In this document: piece by piece, positions 20,201-25,153 of the stretch
How the letters are laid out: the number at the start of each line of letters is the position of its first letter
How positions within the stretch are numbered: position 1 is the first letter of the stretch
Assembly (NCBI GenBank): GCA_017962005.1
Contig: JAGCWE010000087.1
Coordinates: 1 to 64,000, forward strand
Direction of reading: 5' to 3'
DNA length: 64,000 nt
Source of the DNA: Paludibacteraceae bacterium
Lineage (GTDB): Bacteria; Bacteroidota; Bacteroidia; Bacteroidales; Paludibacteraceae
Made by a program: the position numbers and the translations under genes
The notes under the pieces: model-generated
Told to the model about the DNA's origin: nothing
Seen by the model: only the letters and a program-made list of their open reading frames with translations
Databases searched by the model: none

Positions 20201-21336
20201 AAGATGATGCAGTGGTGCGCCTCCCGAAGAATGATGACATTTACTATTACTACACCAGATCCGGCAATAAGGTATATGAACTCTATGAACCCAATCTGCG
20301 TGCGCTGCGGGCAAAAGAGGCAGGCGGCGCGGACAAAGTGGGCAAACTGGCGTTCTACCCCGGCAAAGAGGCAACGAGCCAAAGCTACACCCTCACCAAC
20401 GGAACCTCCGCCACCACCTTCGTCTTCGGCAACCCCACTATGGGTTATATCGACATCTGGGGCTTCATCGAGGATAATATAGACATCCTTGAAGACGAGA
20501 TAGGTTATGTCGGTACGGACGGGCAGTATTATACCATAACGAAGGGAGCCCTGACAGAGCCGGAAGCCATAACCTCGATAACGCGCTATATTCCGCCGAT
20601 GCACGCCATCGTACTCAAGAAGAAAGATGACGCCGCCACAGAACTTGAGGTAACACTCAAGACCAACCGCATCGTCACAGACGCCAGTCAGATTGAGCGC
20701 CCGCTACTCCTTCCCGCCCCGTTGAGAGGAAGGGGAGGCGACCCGCTGAGAGGCATAATGACCGTAACAGCCATCAACTCTGTTTCGCAACGTTATACTT
20801 CACGCCTCCTGCTCGGACAAGGCTGGCACGCAGAGATTCTCAAAGGTGAGGACGCCATGCTGACGACCATCAACATTGACAACTACTCCGCTACCTCCGC
20901 CCCCGCCACGCCGTTCAACATCTACGCCGTGGAAGGCACCAACGGCCTCAGTATCGACCTGCGTGACGAAATCCTGTACGTGCCGATATCGTTCTATATG
21001 AGCGACCTGTCTTTCGCCCCCGTGACCCGTCTGTGGTTCACCGGCGTCAATACGGTTACCGGACCGCTGGTTCTCTGGGATTCGCTTACGGACACCGAGT
21101 ACCCAATAATAGACGGTATCTGCATAGACATAGAAACGCCGCAGGAAAACCACGATATACGGTACTATATCCGCCGCCCGGGCTATAAACCCGAAGAACA
21201 GACAGAACCGTCAATCCCCACGGGTATCCAGTACAACACTGCTGACGAAAAAGCGGTCAAGTTTGTCAAGGACGGACATGTGTTTATCATACGTAACGGA
21301 CATATCTATACAACCATCGGACAAAAGATACAGTAA
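11293..21336 (+). CDS. giant secreted repeat protein with T9SS-like tail (3347 aa)
   Basis: A very large extracellular or surface protein of unknown function. An N-terminal signal peptide (hydrophobic stretch around residues 33-53, cut near RAVAA) exports it. At about residues 573-627 there is one InlB B-repeat/Listeria-Bacteroides-type unit (FTEWNTAADGSGTTY...YAIATY). Related segments recur, for example a 'DGK/NGK-x-YF' start (MVNGEEYFVCHYPG, KKDDGKTYFLTHPG, VVLNGKRYFIMAG) and an 'IVDT...LS' unit (about 960 and 1430). A galactose-binding-like segment (VVNMASNDDGNDFIIDD) is near 2215. The final 35 residues (KFVKDGHVFIIRNGHIY..GQ) resemble the short C-terminal tail of many Bacteroidales secreted proteins, so T9SS export is inferred. 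Three bases separate it from the next gene. An adhesin role is a guess. Confidence 0.8.
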   Translation: MRYMEKKVLSGSKVTRFRGVLSGMCASFNAYARVGLALLLFAWLPVRAVAAVYDFTPTDGGLVVNLKPGDQILLSTMVNGEEYFVCHYPGYTGGYFGYTNWDGNKGNFLKLIPQDAAATEPSSSSIWTIDDPVTFLYSGRNYPLDGIAYTMWSTNPGGDSYTLLTSAGNSFRYQGDLTREANNANICNAIFVVPTNRSTVTTFDPNGTLATLEGRTQDAQGRFNGEKGYGFLGLPYREVYWLDIPRGNSPVSYTNASLVGFNKTLGTINYSNNEASARPGQALYAFGNKDKHHATPRTIFRLYVLNDPLTSTCADSYYFAYDEQDFVQYNKNFAVTPATYTTKKKIYTIDRLVCMERLEDTKYYVSDWMYVPVPDSTYYYVGYQNKYCHTSQGDAFDSQFKNIDTLKIQHLGLPAPRGAYGRMVVDTTQTSKQNLGVEFQPGGYFLRTNTGRNIRMRPNEDGTVWTCEEMWHITAEYAALTIKATMFTGSEYDAQDEGADIEGWSVPVVGTSVPVVGGGSIIDRDGWARIYVTDDSPNGAMEFVPANTDRHIHYDNNGALGLELPDQYPLHGETSVTVEQPRLSEGFNFTEWNTAADGSGTTYLPGTVFNLPAGTTTLYAIATYTGTIHVAVSFKKDDGKTYFLTHPGTAAPRYSQARSVTDWTNTWQGMANAENIDNNYINTFKLLNNALCGPGEMVLDPRREMRHGAIDSLLFYENFAPAEEEYLGLYYTDPNTLLANTTWAGLFTSTAGWPDYSVADVKNTKLRSTHYLHQVNDVLTRDERSNSSVSYVKYNAADNQFDGEASEANATVFQLSRVRVADEHYVVIPDTTNEWKDEIVFGIHHDEQLQEPVWSKLIGKQLMARTTIDDETIYFHPNLKNIITDYTQLSLNANYRLEETFEYIRDARVESLGEAVSAEDKPVMNDRLEKSYFGRLVTSGMNTPVDVLYEGNYIDIVDTIRITLSTRGPVKIKEYYGRWREGAPGLHINPDGSRYRDIIVRTKTTHHGAVETKLVLTPEYKKYSFSPLEGVSKQITFTLAKVTSRQLLDTDGNVLDEEILTSADATESLRLAPGFCSFSSGGAYLRIDNEHTLNDHVTLVTKADNSAGINYDTLTVSTSVTIDAVTYPVSVKVPLMQTTLSETELVWSVVLNGKRYFIMAGSGGLIFRQYELKGNTLYKKEDGKTQLIKGSANAANSDTKYITPWRYTYVSQANHQLTLQTEYGIDKYFVINGSSEPDLASSGPATLTYEYVNEYLNDNANYEEQVKIKYGADNYLRLTLVAEQPKLVLTTDADEATTFSWSYFMQEYNLLNNGDYPNHNELVFDYNNSASHTVQTRYKAYRNYSMLLGNTLTYCCREDELDIADLISAGNDWKTNYAITLVSDSRFANGAGGLSISTNAGTLVTTVTPAGDSPTEVRYPAGTGPFVDIVDTLDVLLSLQNDAPAYRFKDKWSSYTSINDAHLKIPLIRKTYHSVPYDSLICVVANDEYNYVFPSDISTGVNDEHTFRFSTDHRFGTHILGTDNEVVSYTGESDDHTSLMDFTDVDLSEIRLLDEYGNSPDWCEISSIGAHTITVRCLGNGIRSPRSATLYLAYAMNVNDRFRFVNFRVSVAQLSRFQYANNQVLIHSKGASGQPLADGIQQVHENKNIIYYYNPSNAAQSTDQRVELPIRERNFYGWWRWHSLQPGEEDMDIPDAKWQTAPTNVGKWNFPFRIIGDSVWVDEEDHSKGKKLVTQGRYTVFHVPSADYNARKDPPSKAPMVYPPTNKDTVTYAVDLSVYYDNLPLSMKNINQVDTAKLDTMQKIIEPTLSLREVYELHPWTEMAQILEGYKDTIASSSRNLKYMEDHTVMAPIGNRLLLKTEQRYNYDNVKKGQHSESLLGYYMRDDNWATWAGDPMRQDSMIWCGGWDVPCGWYTYNPRTQTYTSCPYSVTEANDFLNVPAKGSIPAGRDNDTVIYCLRSRSVNSINVGTASEANNEGDYWFNICRYTIIYHRPDKYGPKLETKVGGVDKAIIPNDEIEQNFEVLERLNFDYNKPGEEYTVYPNPLPWADASYGFAYPRTADLPDNRPHNKNGLTNLANMGEYNLINRIPSFGTYWHKMEQHGGAENGYMIFCDGMSSAGQVAALSLESNLCEGQKMYFSGYVANPGNEAGKTCPNFTFAVQGSLDGNTWEDITSYMTGDLPQANKWYQIFFPIEQEKNYNNFRVRVVNMASNDDGNDFIIDDMCIFATKPPLMVYQANTTCKADHENDSLTHVVLRVDYQGFTEDVYVAGNEYYTIQEITPEEDSTFIALEDHYYDEHICPGVGEGAKDTLYGKIPMPDRYYHPEDEDSVFANLQELIYKFERTLDAGGEVFRKGYIYEHLDDSIRPVMYVIHTAKMVSDNTYVVHMAGSYRELLGSRCALTRELKVRNRMMLTLNGEEQPDKEVTNMCANTTYEVSLHVKGTLLLDHAAPQEITGSCVNDWLLYGDTAEVSSEARYGYKYSDIMKVVKEILRAENEFGTENTNQHAKTLSEVSRAEMERIQLERGVALSDPDLNPYTILQNMVNNGFLILYQPNLTIVTPVNATVQYTIFPIPGTGSELLQHLNIEVCPTPVQIALESSLGGGIPMIIGGLNRTEEESQYPIVVLANAQKANTEFAIPIDSLMLFEGTASLRVALDTIMFLSTNDPDYREGVHTISLMPDRKWNKDAENIGYYQNGNDTLRLVPAPNNNYPMRSGYYYTFGIQMMTTLGQSSWAGLEECPVGTVPFTVGVVPDYLRWDPQGEDNRWNNPDNWIGIVQTNTPIHEDARFAPLSSTYVVIPPMTDGRPYPVLPDPASIPSSDSIKQVGFEYNTCHSIRFLPGAALSQQQRLAYDSVIADLTAPYEKWALRSAPVEGLLSGDLFMSDAELAQQVHTWSVGEFDANGRNYTTGNATFWLSLYNKDAIRQSNGTKVDTIKTESAEWSKVTNALSLSLQPAQGWAVICSTKSEDDAVVRLPKNDDIYYYYTRSGNKVYELYEPNLRALRAKEAGGADKVGKLAFYPGKEATSQSYTLTNGTSATTFVFGNPTMGYIDIWGFIEDNIDILEDEIGYVGTDGQYYTITKGALTEPEAITSITRYIPPMHAIVLKKKDDAATELEVTLKTNRIVTDASQIERPLLLPAPLRGRGGDPLRGIMTVTAINSVSQRYTSRLLLGQGWHAEILKGEDAMLTTINIDNYSATSAPATPFNIYAVEGTNGLSIDLRDEILYVPISFYMSDLSFAPVTRLWFTGVNTVTGPLVLWDSLTDTEYPIIDGICIDIETPQENHDIRYYIRRPGYKPEEQTEPSIPTGIQYNTADEKAVKFVKDGHVFIIRNGHIYTTIGQKIQ

Positions 21337-21339
21337 ACT

Positions 21340-21717
21340 ATGCAGAGACGATTCAATATGTACAGAAGAATGATTGTGATAGGGATGATTATGCTTATGG
21401 AATTCTCTCTATCTTCGACATGGGCTTTCACGCAGTCTTCCCCCTCGTGGCGAAGCAATTCGCCGATGGCCGACGGCAGCACGCTTCCCGATTACCGGTT
21501 CCGCTCCACGTCCCCATTGCTGGACGGAAGCACCCCCTATGCCGAAGATGCAAATAACTCTTTGACAAGCGGCTCAAACTATGGGGCGCTCCGTGGAGGG
21601 TTAGATGATCCCGGCGTAGGCGAAGTGGATGATCCCGTTCCCGTAGGCGAACCGCTCTGTCTGCTTCTGATAGCAGCCGCTTACGGACTGTTTATCTACA
21701 GAAGGAAAAAGGCATAA
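21340..21717 (+). CDS. small secreted protein with PEP-CTERM-like C-terminal anchor
   Basis: A 125-residue protein of unrecognised family, starting 3 bp after the giant gene, so almost certainly co-transcribed. It has an N-terminal signal segment (MIVIGMIMLMEFSLSSTWAF). A Ser-rich middle holds two copies of a unit R-S-x-SP-x2-DGST (about residues 45-52 and 63-71). The C-terminus is PVGEP, about 16 hydrophobic residues, then RRKK. That tripartite tail (short motif, membrane helix, basic end) has the layout of exosortase-type sorting signals, but no exosortase gene is in the window. A plain tail anchor is also possible. Met7 at 21358 is an alternative start. Confidence 0.75.
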   Translation: MQRRFNMYRRMIVIGMIMLMEFSLSSTWAFTQSSPSWRSNSPMADGSTLPDYRFRSTSPLLDGSTPYAEDANNSLTSGSNYGALRGGLDDPGVGEVDDPVPVGEPLCLLLIAAAYGLFIYRRKKA

Positions 21718-21736
21718 GACACAGTTGCTGTAATTC

Positions 21737-21786
21737 TGACGCTCCAATGGTGATGAGTTGAATGACGAATCTCCATTGGAGCGTCA
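21737..21786 (+). terminator. hairpin after the giant-protein operon
   Basis: TGACGCTCCAATGG (21737-21750) pairs perfectly with CCATTGGAGCGTCA (21773-21786) across a 22-base loop. It lies just after the small anchored protein, with a T/A-rich sequence following. Confidence 0.7.
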
Positions 21787-21841
21787 CTTATTATATCCGG
21801 ACACCGATGATGTTTCGGTGAAACCCGCTTAATACTTCGTT

Positions 21842-21929
21842 TATCTATCGTATATCTAACGTATATCTATCGTATATCTAACGTATATCTATCGTGTATC
21901 TATCGTATATCTATCGTGTATCTATCGTA
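21842..21929 (+). repeat. array of eight 11-bp repeats
   Basis: Eight gap-free units of TATCTATCGTA (variants TATCTAACGTA and TATCTATCGTG). The period is close to one DNA helical turn. It ends 47 bp before the folE -33 box. The bases after the array (ACGGAGGTACAGGCTGTTTC) match those after a second array at 31977-32020. Confidence 0.9.
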
Positions 21930-21976
21930 TATGTTACGGAGGTACAGGCTGTTTCCATAAGGCAAAGACACATTAT

Positions 21977-22009
21977 TTTGCCTATATGAAACAAACAGCG
22001 TACTTTTGC
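21977..22009 (+). promoter_or_regulatory. folE promoter
   Basis: TTTG at 21977-21980, 20-base spacer, TACTTTTGC at 22001-22009: a perfect match to the Bacteroidota consensus. It overlaps a TTG that would open a longer frame, so folE must start at the ATG at 22027. Confidence 0.85.
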
Positions 22010-22026
22010 GGCAAAACAAGACAGCA

Positions 22027-22611
22027 ATGGACTTACAAGCATTCACACCCAACGAAACACTCGCCCGCGAGATAGGCGGTCACGTGCGCACCATCCTTAA
22101 CGAGATAGGCGAGGACACCGGACGCGAAGGACTGAAGAAAACCCCCGAACGCGTGGGCAAAGCATTCCAGTTCCTGACCAAAGGCTACAACGAGGACCCC
22201 GAAGCCATCCTTCGCTCGGCACTGTTCGAGGAGGACTACCGCCAGATGGTGGTAGTGAAAGACATCGATTTCTACTCGCTCTGCGAACACCACCTGCTGC
22301 CCTTCTTCGGCAAGGCACACGTAGCCTATATCCCCAACGGCAAGATTACAGGACTGAGCAAGATAGCGCGCGTGGTGGATGTGTTCGCACGCCGCTGCCA
22401 AGTGCAGGAGCGCATGACCACACAGATAAAAGACTGCATACAGAACACGCTGAACCCGTTAGGCGTGATGGTGGTAATAGAAGCCGAACACCTGTGCATG
22501 CAGATGCGGGGCGTGCAGAAACAGCACTCACTGACCACCACATCAGACTTCACGGGAGCCTTCACGCGCCCTGAGACACGCGAAGAGTTCCTCCGCCTGA
22601 TTCACTCCTGA
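22027..22611 (+). CDS. folE: GTP cyclohydrolase I
   Basis: Converts GTP to 7,8-dihydroneopterin triphosphate, the first step of tetrahydrofolate synthesis. The 194 residues carry the family signatures [45 protein letters not shown] (zinc Cys and His), [10 protein letters not shown] and the second zinc Cys in [11 protein letters not shown]. Start ATG 22027 is set by the promoter just upstream. It is a single-gene unit; its 3' end overlaps the convergent acyltransferase gene by 10 bp. Confidence 0.97.
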   Translation: MDLQAFTPNETLAREIGGHVRTILNEIGEDTGREGLKKTPERVGKAFQFLTKGYNEDPEAILRSALFEEDYRQMVVVKDIDFYSLCEHHLLPFFGKAHVAYIPNGKITGLSKIARVVDVFARRCQVQERMTTQIKDCIQNTLNPLGVMVVIEAEHLCMQMRGVQKQHSLTTTSDFTGAFTRPETREEFLRLIHS

Positions 22612-23630
22612 GCATCCTTTCCGGGCAGTCTGCCGCCCAAGAAAGGCATATACCGATTCAGGAAAAGAACCAACGGCACACAGATGATGAGGGAGCCTGC
22701 CCACAGAAGCAGGCTTCCTTCGTTTGTAGCATAGAAGGAAAGAGGCACACCGCAGACAAGGAGCAATCCTTTCACCGCGCCGAAAAGAGGTATGTGCATA
22801 CAGAGCACCCAGAGCGTGTTCCTGCCGAACCAGCACAACGCCCGCGACAAACAGGACACATGCCCCATTCCGCGCGCAAAGAGATACCAGAAAGCCACCA
22901 CCGAGACTTCACCCAAACAGAACAGGAGAGGATGACCGTACCGTCCATAGGAGAGTTTGATGCCGGGATTGTAATACCACGCCACAAAAATACAGGCAAT
23001 GACAGCCACACCAAGCAAGACGCCCCAAACAGGGTTCATGCGGGAGGGCAATCCCTGCAGCCAAGGGCGCAAGGCGTATCCTGCGACATAAAGCGGAAGG
23101 AGCGTCATCGCCGTATCCGCGCCCCACGGGAGATGACACCCCCACACTTCGCCCAAGCAGTATCCGGCGACAGCCAACAGGACGGCAGCGGGCCATAACC
23201 AGCGAGAAGGCAGACGGGCGATGAGGTAATAGAGCCACTCCATGACGACAAGACAGGGCAGAAACCACAGAGGAGCGTCCTGGACCAGCCGTTCGCTGCG
23301 CCCAATGAGGATTCCCCGAAGGGGCTCCCACCAAGCCGTCTGCGTCCCCGCATCGCTGCCGAACCGGCGCCCCACAAGCAGCCATGCCAGCCAAGCGAGA
23401 ATGCCGAAGACGAGATACGGAACCAACAGACGGAGCGTGCGGCGGCGGAAATACATCCCGACATTCATCCTTGCATCCGCAAAGCACCCCGCGACAAAGA
23501 AGAACGCAGGCAGACAGAGCAGATACGCCATACTCCTGACATCCGCCTGAATGCCGGTATGGTAGAGGACCACAGCGAGCATGCCACCCGCCTTCATCCC
23601 GTCCGCCCATTGGATACGCGCCTTACTCAT
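22602..23630 (-). CDS. membrane acyltransferase, acyltransferase-3 family
   Basis: Integral inner-membrane protein of 342 residues with about ten hydrophobic helices, typical of the OatA/WecH-like acyltransferase-3 family, which move acyl groups onto sugars, peptidoglycan or LPS. It starts [24 protein letters not shown], where the His in VLYHTGI is the conserved catalytic-region His after a short cytoplasmic head. Later, [15 protein letters not shown] and [12 protein letters not shown] also fit the family. The longer open frame to 24092 overlaps the preceding gene and is spurious. The start ATG overlaps the upstream stop (ATGAGTAA), indicating coupling to the EptA-like gene. The substrate is unknown. 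Confidence 0.85.
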   Translation of the reverse strand: MSKARIQWADGMKAGGMLAVVLYHTGIQADVRSMAYLLCLPAFFFVAGCFADARMNVGMYFRRRTLRLLVPYLVFGILAWLAWLLVGRRFGSDAGTQTAWWEPLRGILIGRSERLVQDAPLWFLPCLVVMEWLYYLIARLPSRWLWPAAVLLAVAGYCLGEVWGCHLPWGADTAMTLLPLYVAGYALRPWLQGLPSRMNPVWGVLLGVAVIACIFVAWYYNPGIKLSYGRYGHPLLFCLGEVSVVAFWYLFARGMGHVSCLSRALCWFGRNTLWVLCMHIPLFGAVKGLLLVCGVPLSFYATNEGSLLLWAGSLIICVPLVLFLNRYMPFLGGRLPGKDAQE

Positions 23631-25152
23631 GACGGAACAAATCGTTCTCCGCATCCGCCCCTTCGACCCGTAAGCCGGCAGCAGAAAGGAGACTCGGGAA
23701 CAGATAATCGGTACGATACCGCTTCGTGCAGTTCGCTTCCAACGCCGCGACCTTGTCGGGGAAGAGTTGCGCGTACCTGTCAGAATACCACACCAAGGCC
23801 GCAGGATACCTTGTCTCCTCCGCTCCCGCTGCATGCAGCCAGTTGCCATCCTCACCCAAGGACTCGCCGTGGTCGGAGAGGTAAAAGAGGACGGCGTTCC
23901 TGTCCGCAAACAAGGAGATGACCGAATCGACGAAAAGGTCCATACTGACGATGGTGTTGTCGTAGGAATTGACCAGCGCCATCGAGTCGTTCTGCGCAAA
24001 GACACGGTTGGTGACCGTGGGAAGGAAGCGCCCGCAACTGTCCGGAACATGGTTGTTGTAATACCAATGGGAGCCAATCGCATGCAACACATAGAGGCGA
24101 TGCGCCCCCGGCTGCTGCCGCAGCAGACCCCTCAAAGGGGGCAGCAAGTCCAAGTCGTACCACGGATGGAAGACAAAGACCGTCTTGGAGGCATTGGGGA
24201 AAACAACCGTGTCCGCCTCATAGATAAACGAGGCATAGGTCCTGCCGTAGTCCTGATTGCTAACCCAAGCCGTATGATAGCCCTGACGCGACAGACAGGA
24301 GATGAAGGAACACATGCTGTAGGCTTTCTCCGGCGAGAGGCTATCGGCAGGGGTCAGGATATGCGGCACACTGGATGCCGTATGGGTATGCTGGGACCAT
24401 ATATGCGGCAGGCTAACCACATTCGCGCGCCCGGACAGACGAGGGCACGTCTGCCGCCCGTATCCGTTCAGACTCAGATGGTCGGCACGCGCCGCCTCGC
24501 CAATAATCATCACTATGTCCAGCGAGTCAACAGGATGCACAAGGCGCACCTCCGGCAGTTCGCGAGGAAGATTGCGGGTACGCTGAAGCACGACATACTC
24601 CGCCACACTGCGAACGACAAGCACAGGATAGCGCTGTCCCGCGCTCCTGTGCAGCCTGCCATTGCCCCAGAACCACAGCGCAAAGAGCCCGACACTGACA
24701 AGCAGCACCGCCCACGGGAAAGGAATACGACCTATACGCCAGCGCCATCTGACCCAAAGAAGCGAGACCGCCAGCTGCAGCACGAACCAGGCAGCGAGCT
24801 GCCACGAGACGACCCCGGACACCGTGCCCATATTGGTGTGCAGCGTGGCATCCACAAGGACGGGGTTGACCGTGGCGTGAAAGGCGACACGGTAATAAGA
24901 GACCACCGCCCCCAACATCCCGTACAGCGGCAGACAGACCGCCGCCACATAACGATTGAGCGACAGAACAGCGGCAATGGCAAACTGACCGACAGCCAGA
25001 GCCGTCACGTAAAAAGCGATGGCCAGCACGCCTTTCCATCCGTCAGCAGGGTTGTCGAAGAAATCAGGCAGGACGAAACAGAGCGTGTTCCAGACAGCAA
25101 CCACCGTCACCAGCCACACGTATTCCGCCGAAAGAAAGCGATTGCGGGACAT
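23623..25152 (-). CDS. phosphoethanolamine transferase-like sulfatase-fold membrane enzyme (EptA family)
   Basis: Inner-membrane enzyme with four or five N-terminal helices (about residues 10-170) and a periplasmic alkaline-phosphatase/sulfatase domain. Metal and catalytic motifs are visible: IMIIGEAARADHLSLNGYGR (first metal Glu), the Thr/Ser-rich nucleophile region HTHTASSVPHILT, HAIGSHWYY, YDNTIVSMD and YLSDHGESLGEDG. The family transfers phosphoethanolamine to lipid A or other glycans. The frame opens with TTG at 25167; the ATG at 25152 (MSRNRFLSAEYVW, 509 residues) lies one base after the porZ stop and is preferred. It sits between porZ and an acyltransferase, suggesting an envelope-modification unit. 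Confidence 0.87.
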   Translation of the reverse strand: MSRNRFLSAEYVWLVTVVAVWNTLCFVLPDFFDNPADGWKGVLAIAFYVTALAVGQFAIAAVLSLNRYVAAVCLPLYGMLGAVVSYYRVAFHATVNPVLVDATLHTNMGTVSGVVSWQLAAWFVLQLAVSLLWVRWRWRIGRIPFPWAVLLVSVGLFALWFWGNGRLHRSAGQRYPVLVVRSVAEYVVLQRTRNLPRELPEVRLVHPVDSLDIVMIIGEAARADHLSLNGYGRQTCPRLSGRANVVSLPHIWSQHTHTASSVPHILTPADSLSPEKAYSMCSFISCLSRQGYHTAWVSNQDYGRTYASFIYEADTVVFPNASKTVFVFHPWYDLDLLPPLRGLLRQQPGAHRLYVLHAIGSHWYYNNHVPDSCGRFLPTVTNRVFAQNDSMALVNSYDNTIVSMDLFVDSVISLFADRNAVLFYLSDHGESLGEDGNWLHAAGAEETRYPAALVWYSDRYAQLFPDKVAALEANCTKRYRTDYLFPSLLSAAGLRVEGADAENDLFRHE

Positions 25153-25153
25153 A

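Noticed and set aside
21842..21929. CRISPR array
   Set aside because: Units are 11 bp and contiguous, with no spacers and no cas genes.
22602..24092. A single 496-residue protein
   Set aside because: The first 150 codons are out-of-frame sequence inside the EptA-like gene; the real acyltransferase starts at 23630 with an overlapping ATGA.
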